NCBI GenBank assembly: GCA_902558895.1
Contig: CACEFS010000010.1
Location: 1 to 41,555, forward strand
Source of the DNA: an uncultured Prochlorococcus sp.
GTDB lineage: Bacteria > Cyanobacteriota > Cyanobacteriia > PCC-6307 > Cyanobiaceae
Direction: 5' to 3'
Length of the DNA: 41,555 bases
In this document: positions 32,626-40,714 of the stretch, piece after piece
Layout: each line of letters opens with the position of its first letter
Numbering within the stretch: the stretch's first letter is position 1
Translations under genes and position numbers: made by a program
Notes under the pieces: model-generated
Database searches by the model: none
Told to the model about the DNA's origin: nothing
Seen by the model: the letters and a program-made list of their open reading frames with translations, nothing else

Positions 32626-33789
32626 TCAGAATTTATTTAAAGCAGATAATATGTCTGAGATTAAATCGTTTGTTTCTTCACATCCAATAGATAATCTGAC
32701 AAGAGTATCATCTATCCCTAAAAGATTTTTTGTTTCATCATCAACAGAAGCATGAGTCATTGTTGCGGGGTGACAAATTAAACTTTCAACTCCTCCAAGG
32801 CTTTCTGCTAGAGAGAAATATTTGAGAGATTTGCAAAATTTAAAAGTATCCTCTTTTTTAAGATTTAATTTTATGGTGATCATCGAACCTCCAGATCTCA
32901 TTTGTGATTTTGCTAAATTAAATTGCGGATGTTTTTGATTAAAAGGATAAATTACTTTACTAATTATTTTATGATTCTCTAATTCTTCAGAAATTAATTT
33001 TGCACTTTGCGTTTGTTGTTCGATTCTTAAAGGAAGAGTTTTTACTCCTCTCGTAATTAGCCAACTATCAAAAGGAGATGGTTGAAGCCCTAGAGCTTTT
33101 TGAGAGAAAAGCATCTTACTATTCCATACCTCATTATTTGTAAGCACTGCTCCACCAAGTGCATCACTATGTCCATTAATGAATTTTGTTGTGCTTACGA
33201 GTGATAGTGTTGCACCAAGGTCCAATGGTTTTTGAATAAGTGCCGTAGAAAAGGTATTGTCCACAACTACTGGGATTTGCAGTTTATTAGCTTCATCACA
33301 AATCGCCTTAATATCAAGTATCTTCAAAAGTGGATTAGTTGGACTTTCTAGCCATATCAATGTTGGCTCCAAGTTTGAAATCTTTTTGATATTATTTTCG
33401 TTTGTAAAATCTATGTATAAAACTTCTAGTCCAAATTTCTTGAAAACTTTTTCGAATATTCTCACTGTACAACCATAGAGATTTGATTCGCAGAGTATCT
33501 TGTCACCTGATTTAAGTGTTGATGAAATTGCAGTTACCGCGCTAATTCCAGATCCAAATACAGTACAGTATTTAGAATCTTCTATTGATTTAAGGACGCT
33601 TTCTAGAATTCTAAAGTTTGGATTGCCTGATCTTGTGTAGTCGAAATTATCTTTATTTCCATGTTTGAAAGTAGATGTAGAAAAAATAGGAGGCATAACG
33701 CATCCAGTTTTTTCTGCAAATGTTTCCCCATGGTGAATAGATAAGGTCTTAAAACCTGGTTTTTTTATATTATTTTCCTTATTTCCCAT
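32626..33789 (-). CDS. Cystathionine gamma-lyase/synthase (387 aa)
   Basis: A classical 387-aa Cys/Met PLP enzyme: YTRSGNPN (51-58), VFGSGISAV (77-85), LESPTNPLLKILDI, VDNTFSTALIQKPLDLGA and PLP Lys202 in TTKFINGHSDALGG. The C-terminal part holds SLGGVESLICHPATMTHASV. The sequence class cannot separate synthase from lyase. It shares an apparent operon with the 489-aa paralogue and cysK, giving a sulfur amino-acid block. Confidence 0.85.
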   Translation of the reverse strand: MGNKENNIKKPGFKTLSIHHGETFAEKTGCVMPPIFSTSTFKHGNKDNFDYTRSGNPNFRILESVLKSIEDSKYCTVFGSGISAVTAISSTLKSGDKILCESNLYGCTVRIFEKVFKKFGLEVLYIDFTNENNIKKISNLEPTLIWLESPTNPLLKILDIKAICDEANKLQIPVVVDNTFSTALIQKPLDLGATLSLVSTTKFINGHSDALGGAVLTNNEVWNSKMLFSQKALGLQPSPFDSWLITRGVKTLPLRIEQQTQSAKLISEELENHKIISKVIYPFNQKHPQFNLAKSQMRSGGSMITIKLNLKKEDTFKFCKSLKYFSLAESLGGVESLICHPATMTHASVDDETKNLLGIDDTLVRLSIGCEETNDLISDILSALNKF

Positions 33790-33812
33790 TATTTTTAAAA
33801 ATAAGAATTAAA

Positions 33813-33845
33813 TTAAATCTCTCATTTTTTAAAAGAGAGATTTAA
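33813..33845 (-). terminator. Perfect 11-bp stem-loop downstream of rpsD
   Basis: TTAAATCTCTC (33813-33823) and GAGAGATTTAA (33835-33845) are perfect reverse complements with an 11-nt loop. On the minus strand it lies 20 nt after the rpsD stop and is followed by an A/T-rich tail, so it probably ends the rpsD transcript. Confidence 0.55.
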
Positions 33846-33865
33846 TAATCCAAAGAAAAGTATTA

Positions 33866-34474
33866 TTAAACTTTTCTTGAATAATATTCAACAACTAGTA
33901 GTTCGTTTATTTCAAGAGCTACCCACTCTCTGTCGCATTTTCCATTTATTTTTCCCGTTAATTTAGGTTTGTCTAAATCAAGATGAGGTGGGACATTTGC
34001 TAAACCAGGGAATTCTATATTACCTTCCACAAGTTTTTTGCTTGCTTTGTTTTCTTTAATTCCGATTACATCGCCTGATTTGCATTGATAGCCAGCAATA
34101 TCAAGAACATTTCCATTAACGGTTACATGGCCATGATTTACTAATTGTCTTGAGCCTGGAATGGTACCTCCAAAACCTAATCTAAAACAAACATTATCAA
34201 GTCTGTTTTCTAAAAGTCTTAGTAGGTTAGTTCCTGTAGATCCATCTTGAGCTCTAGCTTTTTTTACATAACGTACTAGTTGTTTTTCAGAAACTCCATA
34301 ATTAAACCTAAGTTTCTGCTTTTCTTCTAGACGAATTGCATATTCTGATCGCTTGCGACGGGCTTGGCCGTGCTGACCTGGAGGATTAGACTTCTTTGAA
34401 GCTTTCCTGGTGAGACCTGGTAGTTCTCCCAAGCGACGCGTAACCCTTAATCTGGGGCCGCGGTATCTTGACAT
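33866..34474 (-). CDS. rpsD: 30S ribosomal protein S4
   Basis: The 202-aa protein has [40 protein letters not shown], the S4 RNA-binding domain with [12 protein letters not shown] and [12 protein letters not shown], and [21 protein letters not shown] at the end. All hallmark S4 residues are present. It is a stand-alone minus-strand gene divergent from yidD. Confidence 0.97.
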   Translation of the reverse strand: MSRYRGPRLRVTRRLGELPGLTRKASKKSNPPGQHGQARRKRSEYAIRLEEKQKLRFNYGVSEKQLVRYVKKARAQDGSTGTNLLRLLENRLDNVCFRLGFGGTIPGSRQLVNHGHVTVNGNVLDIAGYQCKSGDVIGIKENKASKKLVEGNIEFPGLANVPPHLDLDKPKLTGKINGKCDREWVALEINELLVVEYYSRKV

Positions 34475-34569
34475 AATTTTAAATTAAATAGAAATTTGCA
34501 ATAAATTGGATAATTGATTAAATTCAATTAAACTAATTACTACTGGAAATATTATTTTACATCATTAAA

Positions 34570-34806
34570 GTGTTCAAAACTATTAATAAATCAATTACTT
34601 CTATACTTCTTTTTATGATTTCATTTTATCAAAAGTGGTTTTCTCCTTTTTTCGGACCAAGATGCAGATTTATTCCAAGTTGCAGCTCTTATGGATATGA
34701 GGCAATTACTAGACATGGTCCTTGGAAGGGAGGGTGGTTAACTTTGAGAAGATTAAGCAGATGTCATCCTTTAACTCCCTGTGGATGTGACCCTGTGCCT
34801 GACTAA
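34570..34806 (+). CDS. yidD: Membrane protein insertion efficiency factor YidD
   Basis: The 78-aa protein contains the YidD core FYQKWFSPFFGPRCRFIPSCSSYGYEAITRHGPWKGGWLTL, with the C-R-F-x-P-S-C-S-x-Y signature and further Cys in CHPLTPCGCDP. An amphipathic N-terminal helix associates it with the inner membrane near YidC/Sec. The start is GTG 34570; the thioredoxin-like gene follows 4 nt after its stop. Confidence 0.93.
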   Translation: MFKTINKSITSILLFMISFYQKWFSPFFGPRCRFIPSCSSYGYEAITRHGPWKGGWLTLRRLSRCHPLTPCGCDPVPD

Positions 34807-34810
34807 ATGA

Positions 34811-35113
34811 ATGAAAATATTTATTTTTGTTAGGCAAGGATGTTGCCTTTGTGATTCATTAAAAAACAAACTGGCAAAAATAAATCTTAATGAGTTATTC
34901 CCTAATCTAGAGGAGCTTGAAGAAATTGATATTGATAGGGTCGATTTATATAAAGATAAATATAAAAAATATGATTATGAAGTACCTGTTATTGCTGTTG
35001 AAGGAATTAGGTCCCAAGAGATTATAGAATTGCCTCGCATTTCTCCAAGATTAAAAGATGATCAATTAAAGAATTGGTTTCAAAAAAATATTAGTACCAT
35101 TCTGGAGAAATAA
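34811..35113 (+). CDS. Glutaredoxin-like thiol protein (100 aa)
   Basis: The N-terminal IFVRQGCCLCDSLKNKL carries a Cys-x-x-Cys (Cys11/Cys14) after a short beta strand, and YEVPVIAVEG fits the cis-Pro loop of a thioredoxin fold. This matches the short glutaredoxin-like (DUF836) proteins. It should be cytoplasmic. It lies between yidD and murE with short gaps (4 and 9 nt), so the three are probably one operon. Confidence 0.75.
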   Translation: MKIFIFVRQGCCLCDSLKNKLAKINLNELFPNLEELEEIDIDRVDLYKDKYKKYDYEVPVIAVEGIRSQEIIELPRISPRLKDDQLKNWFQKNISTILEK

Positions 35114-35122
35114 TTTTTTTAT

Positions 35123-36658
35123 ATGAGATCTATAAAATTACATAAACTTTTAGATTTGGTAGGAATTATTCCTTCATTAGATTTAATCGATCATGAAATT
35201 AATAATATTTCTTTTAACTCTAAAGAAGTTCAAAAAGGAACTTTATTTTTAGGTATGCCTGGTTTAAATGTTGATGGAGGAAAATACTGTATTGAGGCAA
35301 TTGAAAATGGCGCGGAGGCTGCCATTATTGGGCCTGCTGCAAAAGAGAAAATTGGATCTATTGATCGAGAAAGGATTTTGGTAATAGAGGATAATTTAGA
35401 TTATATTTTTGGTCAAATAGTCGCTGAGTTTTGGAACAGGCCTTCAAGAAAACTTAAACTTATTGGTGTTACTGGTACAAATGGAAAAACGACAATTACT
35501 TTTTTATTGGAATATCTTTTAAAAAAATTAGGTAAAAAGACTGCATTATTTGGGACCTTGTTTAATAGATGGCCTGGCTTTTCAGAAGTGGCTTCTCATA
35601 CAACTGATTTTGCCGATAAACTTCAAAAGAAATTAAATGCTGCTGTTGAGGCAGAATCTGAATTCGCGATATTAGAGGTAAGTTCTCATTCTATCGCTCA
35701 AAAAAGGATATCAGGATGTGAATTTGAGGCGGCTATATTTACTAATTTAACTCAAGATCATCTTGATTATCACTCAGATATGGAATCATATTTTCAAACA
35801 AAAAGAAAATTATTTTTCCCACCTTACTTAAAAGAAAAAGATGGAATATGTGTATTAAATCATGATGACCATTGGATATCTAGATTATCATCTGATCTTG
35901 AAAAAAGATCTTCACTAGTCTCTACAAAGATTACTGAAAGTGAATTTGAAAATGATAATTTTTTTTTCGTAACAGATAAAAAATTTAATGAAAGTGGCTC
36001 CACCTGTATTTTTCATACACCTAGTGAAAAAATTCAACTTTTTGTTCCACTTGTCGGTGAATTTAATTTAATGAATGTGATTCAAGCAATAACAATTTTG
36101 TATAAACTTAATTTTTCTTTAAAAGATCTATCAAAGTTAATACAATCTTTCCCTGGTGCTCCTGGGCGAATGGAGAAAATTCAAATTGATAATGATGTCG
36201 TTTTAGGATCTCTTCCAACAATAATTGTTGATTATGCCCACACTCCTGATGGATTAAAAAAAGTTTTGCAATCAATTAAAAAACTTTGTGAAGGGAAACT
36301 CATAACTGTTTTTGGCTGTGGAGGAGATCGAGACCGTAGTAAGAGGCACTTAATGGGATCAATAGCTGAAGAGTTTTCTGATCAACTTTTTATAACTTCG
36401 GATAATCCAAGATCAGAAGAACCGCAAAAGATAGTAAATGATATTTTGATGGGTATTAAAAAAAGAGAAAAAATAAAAATTGAGATTGATAGATTTAAAG
36501 CAATAAATGAATCTATTAAATTTGCCAATAAAGGCGATATTGTTTTAATTGCAGGAAAAGGACATGAAGACTACCAAATTCTCAATGATAAAGTTATTAA
36601 TTTTGATGATAGAAAAATAGCTTATAAATTATTAAAAGAAAAAAGTAAATCGCAATAA
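35123..36658 (+). CDS. murE: UDP-MurNAc-tripeptide synthetase MurE
   Basis: Adds the third amino acid to the peptidoglycan stem peptide. The 511-aa Mur ligase has the ATP loop GVTGTNGKTT (115-124), EVSSHSIAQKRISG, FTNLTQDHLDYHSDME, VDYAHTPDGLKKVL and GCGGDRDRSKR. The DNPRSEEP motif at about 427 marks meso-diaminopimelate as substrate, as expected for cyanobacteria. Start ATG 35123. Confidence 0.95.
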   Translation: MRSIKLHKLLDLVGIIPSLDLIDHEINNISFNSKEVQKGTLFLGMPGLNVDGGKYCIEAIENGAEAAIIGPAAKEKIGSIDRERILVIEDNLDYIFGQIVAEFWNRPSRKLKLIGVTGTNGKTTITFLLEYLLKKLGKKTALFGTLFNRWPGFSEVASHTTDFADKLQKKLNAAVEAESEFAILEVSSHSIAQKRISGCEFEAAIFTNLTQDHLDYHSDMESYFQTKRKLFFPPYLKEKDGICVLNHDDHWISRLSSDLEKRSSLVSTKITESEFENDNFFFVTDKKFNESGSTCIFHTPSEKIQLFVPLVGEFNLMNVIQAITILYKLNFSLKDLSKLIQSFPGAPGRMEKIQIDNDVVLGSLPTIIVDYAHTPDGLKKVLQSIKKLCEGKLITVFGCGGDRDRSKRHLMGSIAEEFSDQLFITSDNPRSEEPQKIVNDILMGIKKREKIKIEIDRFKAINESIKFANKGDIVLIAGKGHEDYQILNDKVINFDDRKIAYKLLKEKSKSQ

Positions 36659-36739
36659 AATTTCCTAATCAAATAAGAAAGATCTTTACGCAAATCACAA
36701 GAAAAGTTTCTTAGAATCAATTAAGTTATTTTTAATAAA

Positions 36740-37444
36740 ATGAAAGGCTTAGCCTTAGTTGTAGGGGCAGGTGGAATTGGAACGCAAATAGCTAAAGATC
36801 TAAGTGAAAATGAAAAAGATTTAGATGTTGTTTTGTGTGGAAGAAAAAGTGAATTTAATTCTTTTTGGCAATTAGATATAGAGGATTCTCAATCCCTTTT
36901 GCAATTGAAAAATAAAATATCAGATCATTCTTCAAAATTAAGATTAGTCATTAACGCTACAGGGAGACTTCATAGTAATTCTCTTCAACCAGAAAAAAGA
37001 TTACAACATCTTGATAAAAAAAATATGATTGAAAGTTTTTCAATCAATGCCTTTTCTCCTATTTTATTAGCTAAAACTATTGAAGAATTTATACCAAAAG
37101 ATTTTGATTTTAATTTTGCAAGTATAAGTGCAAGAGTGGGAAGTATTGGAGATAATCAAACTGGAGGTTGGTATTCATATAGAGCTGCAAAATCTGCCCA
37201 AAATCAGTTTTTTAAATCTTTAAGTATTGAGTGGGCTAGACGTTTCCCAAAGGCTACGATCACATTGCTTCATCCAGGTACAGTAGATACTGATTTATCT
37301 AGACCTTTTCATAAATTTGTTCCAGAACATAAATTATTTAGTAAAGAAAAATCCTCCCAATTCTTGATCAATATTATTAAAAATCAATCCCCAGAATCTA
37401 CTGGAAAATTTATTGCATGGGATAGCTCAGAGATACCTTGGTAA
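36740..37444 (+). CDS. Short-chain dehydrogenase/reductase (234 aa)
   Basis: The N-terminal nucleotide loop is VVGAGGIGTQIAKDL (7-21), VINATGRLHSN follows, and the catalytic tetrad includes the serine in FASISARVGS and Y-R-A-A-K in WYSYRAAKSAQ. It resembles CsgA-like (C-factor) SDRs. The GGIG glycine motif is shorter than the usual TGxxxGxG. Substrate unknown. A strong terminator lies 110 bp downstream. Confidence 0.82.
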   Translation: MKGLALVVGAGGIGTQIAKDLSENEKDLDVVLCGRKSEFNSFWQLDIEDSQSLLQLKNKISDHSSKLRLVINATGRLHSNSLQPEKRLQHLDKKNMIESFSINAFSPILLAKTIEEFIPKDFDFNFASISARVGSIGDNQTGGWYSYRAAKSAQNQFFKSLSIEWARRFPKATITLLHPGTVDTDLSRPFHKFVPEHKLFSKEKSSQFLINIIKNQSPESTGKFIAWDSSEIPW

Positions 37445-37554
37445 ATCAAATTATCTTGTAAAACCCAACCTTTTTTAAAGTTTAACTTGAATGATTTTAG
37501 GCCATACAATTTTTAAAAGGTAATTTATTTAGAAGTCAGTATTTTTCGCCCCAG

Positions 37555-37580
37555 CCCCACTTTTGTGGGGGGTCCTTTTT
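37555..37580 (+). terminator. Intrinsic terminator after the SDR gene
   Basis: CCCCAC (37555-37560) and GTGGGG (37565-37570) form a 6-bp stem with a TTTT loop, followed by GGTCC and five T. It ends plus-strand transcription before the convergent aminotransferase gene. The GC-rich stem is unusual against the AT-rich background. Confidence 0.65.
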
Positions 37581-37597
37581 GAAAGTTGTAAACAAAA

Positions 37598-38782
37598 TCA
37601 CAACAAAGAAGCTAAAGTTTTTTTTATTTCTTCAGCAAGTAAATCAATCTCCGCTTCTGTAGTCAATTGATGTATGCATGCTCTAAACCATTTTGGATCT
37701 TCTAAAACTCTTATCCAAATTTTCTTTTCACCAAGTTTCTTCACAAATTCATCCTTATCTTCAATATTTTCGATGTTAAAACTAACTATCCCATTTAAGT
37801 ATTTTTTATCTAAAACTAATTCAACGCCGTTTAATTCATTTAATTGATCCCAAAGTTTTTCACTTAATTTTTTAATATTTTTGTTTTTTTCTTTTTCAGG
37901 GCAGTTTTTATCCAAAAGAGCTAAAGAATTCCGGAGCCCAGCAAGTAAAGGGATACAAGAGGTAGCTACTTCAAATTTCCTTGCATCATCATGAAAAAGA
38001 TTATTTGAAGGTTCATAGATGCCTTTTTCTTTTTTTAATGATTTCCAACCAATTATTGTTGGATCTGTTTCATGAATAAATCTATCCGAGACATAAATGG
38101 CTCCTAGTCCTTCTGGACCACATGCCCATTTATGAGAAGTTACTGAATATAAATCAGAATAAAAAACTTCTTCTTCAATTTTTATGTGTCCAAAGGTTTG
38201 AGCTCCATCAACAAGTAGATAAGAATTTTCTCGATTATTTTTTAATTCGATAGAAATTTCTTTTAAAGGAATTTTATATCCAAAGTTCCATAAAATATGA
38301 GAAATAATTAGGATCTTAGTCTTACTATTTAGGGTTTTTGAAATCTCTAAAATTATATTTTCATCGTTAAGATTTTTAATTTTTTGGATTGGGAAAATTT
38401 TAAATATTAATTTATTTCTTCTGCAAAATTCTCGACTTGCGGCTACTACTCCAGGATGTTCACAGTCACTTATTAATAACTCTTCTCCTTCTTCTACTTT
38501 TATTCCCCAAAAAGGCAAGATCATACCCGAAGAGATATTCTCGGTTAAAGCTACATTCTTAGAATTGACACCTAATTTTTGAGCAATGATTCTTTTTGTG
38601 GTCAAAATTTCTTTATAAATAAAAGGCCACATATCATTTGTAAATGGTCCCAAATCTTGGATTATTTCCCAAGTTTTAACTATTGCTTCTAGAGAAGTTT
38701 TTGGTAATGGTCCTTGACCTCCATAGTTGAAATAATACTTATTTTTTAATGCTGGTATTTGATCTCTTAGATTATTTCTCAT
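37598..38782 (-). CDS. Class-V aminotransferase / cysteine-desulfurase-like PLP enzyme
   Basis: A 394-aa fold-type I PLP enzyme: YFNYGGQGPLP near the N-terminus, ENISSGM (81-87), VDGAQTFGHIKI (191-202) and the PLP Lys218 in SVTSHKWACGPEGLG. It lacks an obvious SufS/IscS active-site Cys loop with surrounding residues, and resembles IscS-like or isopenicillin-epimerase-type proteins. Substrate is uncertain. It lies 36 bp downstream of, and on the same strand as, the ArsM-like gene. Confidence 0.78.
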   Translation of the reverse strand: MRNNLRDQIPALKNKYYFNYGGQGPLPKTSLEAIVKTWEIIQDLGPFTNDMWPFIYKEILTTKRIIAQKLGVNSKNVALTENISSGMILPFWGIKVEEGEELLISDCEHPGVVAASREFCRRNKLIFKIFPIQKIKNLNDENIILEISKTLNSKTKILIISHILWNFGYKIPLKEISIELKNNRENSYLLVDGAQTFGHIKIEEEVFYSDLYSVTSHKWACGPEGLGAIYVSDRFIHETDPTIIGWKSLKKEKGIYEPSNNLFHDDARKFEVATSCIPLLAGLRNSLALLDKNCPEKEKNKNIKKLSEKLWDQLNELNGVELVLDKKYLNGIVSFNIENIEDKDEFVKKLGEKKIWIRVLEDPKWFRACIHQLTTEAEIDLLAEEIKKTLASLL

Positions 38783-38818
38783 GGAAATTTAAATTATATT
38801 TTTAAACTCTTGAATTTT

Positions 38819-39613
38819 TTAAATATTGCCAACTAAAGTTACTGTTCTAAATTCTATATCCTCAATTACTTTCCAAGGTTCAGCACTCCTTTCTGCAAAT
38901 TGTAAATTTTTAAATCCTAGTTCTTTAAAGTCACTTATAAAGTCTGGTTCATACCATGCTCCACTAATACATCCCGTCCATAGATCATGATCATTTTGCA
39001 ATCTTAAAGGAACTTTTTTGTTAGAGACGATATCGCTAATTGCAATTCTTCCATTATCGTTTAAAACTCTTTTTATGTTAATTAAGAGGTTATTTCTAGA
39101 TTCTGGACTTACTAAGTTTAAAACGCAATTACTTAAAATGATATCAACTGATTTATCTGCGATTAATGGATTTAAATCTTTATCTAATTCATCAAGTTTT
39201 TCAATTGAACCTTCTAGAAATTCTGTATTGTTGAAACCTATATTTTTTGTAACTTCTTTAGAGGCTGATCTTGATAAAGAAAGCATGTCAGGATTCTGAT
39301 CAACTCCAATAACTTTCCCTTCTTTCCCAACAATTTGAGCACAAATGAAAGCATTTTTGCCGCTACCACTTCCAAGATCTAAGACTATATCATTTTTTTG
39401 AACATATTTTGTTGGATCACCACACCCATAATCTCTTTCTATAACCTCATGAGGAATTGCTTCAAGTAAAACAGGATTAAACCCAACTGGTGTACAAAGA
39501 CAACTTTCTTTTTCTAGTGCGGCTGAGCCATATCTTTCTTGAATTGCATCTTTATGATCAAATTGATTAAGTGCTTTATTTGATGTGTTTGTATTACAGC
39601 AACTTTCAGACAT
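38819..39613 (-). CDS. ArsM-like arsenite S-adenosylmethionine methyltransferase
   Basis: The frame is open upstream to 39646, but a Met at 39613 gives the natural start MSESCCN (264 aa). SAM motif VLDLGSGSGKNAFICAQIVG (78-97), VIGVDQNPDML, and the Cys residues expected in ArsM: Cys163 in SNCVLNL and Cys215 in GCISGAWY. The N-terminus has a Cys pair (5, 6) and Cys38/Cys40 in SCLCTP, and YGCGDPTKYV matches the GCG.P region. It probably methylates trivalent arsenic. It complements the ACR3 exporter 30 kb away. Confidence 0.78.
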   Translation of the reverse strand: MSESCCNTNTSNKALNQFDHKDAIQERYGSAALEKESCLCTPVGFNPVLLEAIPHEVIERDYGCGDPTKYVQKNDIVLDLGSGSGKNAFICAQIVGKEGKVIGVDQNPDMLSLSRSASKEVTKNIGFNNTEFLEGSIEKLDELDKDLNPLIADKSVDIILSNCVLNLVSPESRNNLLINIKRVLNDNGRIAISDIVSNKKVPLRLQNDHDLWTGCISGAWYEPDFISDFKELGFKNLQFAERSAEPWKVIEDIEFRTVTLVGNI

Positions 39614-39644
39614 ATTTTTTAAATGACTCTTGATAAATATAGCC

Positions 39645-39668
39645 AAAAAAAAGCCCCTAAAAGGGACT
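39645..39668 (-). terminator. Intrinsic terminator of the DUF4278 gene
   Basis: On the minus strand AGTCCC/GGGGCT (six pairs with one G-U, loop TTTTA) is followed by eight T (39652-39645). It lies 20 nt after the DUF4278 stop and upstream of the ArsM-like start. Confidence 0.8.
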
Positions 39669-39687
39669 TTTAATTTGTTTAATTAAA

Positions 39688-39861
39688 TTATTTAGTGTAA
39701 TTAACACCTCTATAATTTAATTCTGCTTTTTCATTACTTGAAGAAGCGTCATCCATTCTGTTGGTGTATACGTTTCTTCTGTAGGTAAGTTCAACAAGTT
39801 GCTTTTTAGCAGCTTCTTTGTTTTGAACGTAGTTTTTACCTCTGTAAGTTAAAGTAGTCAT
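39688..39861 (-). CDS. Riboswitch-led DUF4278 protein (57 aa)
   Basis: The small basic protein has three copies of a Tyr-Arg-containing motif: LTYRGKNY, LTYRRNVY and LNYRGVNY, the DUF4278 hallmark, of unknown function. The frame is open to 39897 with Met at 39897, 39885 and 39861. I choose 39861 because MTTLTYRG is the conserved domain start and its distance to the riboswitch hairpin (20 nt) matches the 15 nt of the other riboswitch gene. It has its own terminator, so it is a monocistronic riboswitch-gene unit. Confidence 0.7.
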   Translation of the reverse strand: MTTLTYRGKNYVQNKEAAKKQLVELTYRRNVYTNRMDDASSSNEKAELNYRGVNYTK

Positions 39862-39881
39862 GTTTCGATGTGACAACACGG

Positions 39882-39934
39882 CCATCCCCCGTTCCATGGT
39901 ATGACTCGAACTGCGCCCTCAAAGAGGGTGAACG
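39882..39934 (-). promoter_or_regulatory. Glutamine-II ('Downstream-peptide') riboswitch candidate 2
   Basis: Read on the minus strand: CGTTCA (39934-39929), hairpin CCCTC-TTT-GAGGG (39928-39916), CGCA (39915-39912), then the hairpin CCAT/ATGG (39899-39896, 39885-39882) whose loop GGAACGGGGG contains GAACG complementary to the 5' CGTTC. This is the same order and pseudoknot potential as the copy at 2045-2099. It lies upstream of the DUF4278 gene. The ATG in the second hairpin (39885) would be sequestered in the ligand-bound fold if it is used as a start. Confidence 0.7.
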
Positions 39935-39953
39935 AAAAAGTAGCGATTGCTAC
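39935..39953 (-). other. Terminator-like hairpin directly upstream of the second riboswitch
   Basis: On the minus strand GTAGC-AATC-GCTAC (39953-39940) is followed by TTTTT (39939-39935) and then the riboswitch CGTTCA. No gene on this strand upstream needs it, so it may be part of the leader or an upstream attenuator. Confidence 0.4.
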
Positions 39954-40115
39954 CAAACTATTATAAGCCTACTTTTAACTACATGTCTAGCTTTTACAAA
40001 TAGAAACGAAGATTTAATGTTTTTTTAATTATTATCTTAGGTAAATATTTTTATAAATAGTCTCTAAAAAGGTTTATGTTTATATTTGGTTTAATCTTCA
40101 TGTAACTATTTATTT

Positions 40116-40373
40116 ATGACAGGTTTTTTATATTTCTTGGGAAATACTTTAAGGTGGCCAGTGTTAAAGCCAAAAGAATTTTTTTCACTACATGCTTATT
40201 TTTCAATTATTTATTTGATAACTTTTACTTTGAGTAAATATGATGTAAGCCAATCAAATTTAGTTTTTACTTTAGGAATTCTTGCACCTCTTTTAATCGC
40301 AATTGGTCAAGGACTTCCAATTGATTGCCTTGATATGGAATCATCTTTGTTGAAGGAATTAAAAACTAAATAA
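40116..40373 (+). CDS. Small membrane protein (85 aa)
   Basis: Two hydrophobic helices are visible (about 24-38, AYFSIIYLITFTLSK, and 45-65, NLVFTLGILAPLLIAIGQG), preceded by GNTLRWPVLKPKEFF. The C-terminus is acidic (CLDMESSLLKELKTK). I do not recognise the family. Its start lies about 160 nt upstream-divergent from the DUF4278 leader; the gap up to 40115 contains no other frame I can support. Confidence 0.55.
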   Translation: MTGFLYFLGNTLRWPVLKPKEFFSLHAYFSIIYLITFTLSKYDVSQSNLVFTLGILAPLLIAIGQGLPIDCLDMESSLLKELKTK

Positions 40374-40398
40374 TATATATTTTTTAAGTTAAAAATTT

Positions 40399-40644
40399 TT
40401 ATAAAACCTGGACAACTTCGCTTATCTCAGGAATCATTTCTTTTAACTTTCTTTCAATACCCATTTTGAGAGTCATAGTGCTACTTGGGCAACTACCACA
40501 TGCTCCTTGAAGTCTGACTTTGACAATTGGACCATCTATTTCTGCAATCTCTACATTACCTCCATCAGAAATTAAAAAAGGTCTTAACTCGTCAAGGACT
40601 TTTTCTACATTTTCGTTTGTCAGCGAGAGTGTTTCAGTACTCAT
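40399..40644 (-). CDS. NifU-like Fe-S cluster scaffold (Nfu, 81 aa)
   Basis: The protein consists of the NifU C-terminal domain only: [41 protein letters not shown] with Cys49-x-x-Cys52, and [13 protein letters not shown]. It binds a bridging [4Fe-4S] between two subunits and delivers clusters, notably to photosystem I in cyanobacteria (NfuA). It is divergent from mqo with a 70-bp gap. Confidence 0.92.
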   Translation of the reverse strand: MSTETLSLTNENVEKVLDELRPFLISDGGNVEIAEIDGPIVKVRLQGACGSCPSSTMTLKMGIERKLKEMIPEISEVVQVL

Positions 40645-40714
40645 AATTTTGGATTAACTTTATAATAAGCCTAGAAAGAAATCTGATTAATTGCAAAAAA
40701 GATAATTTTCTGTT

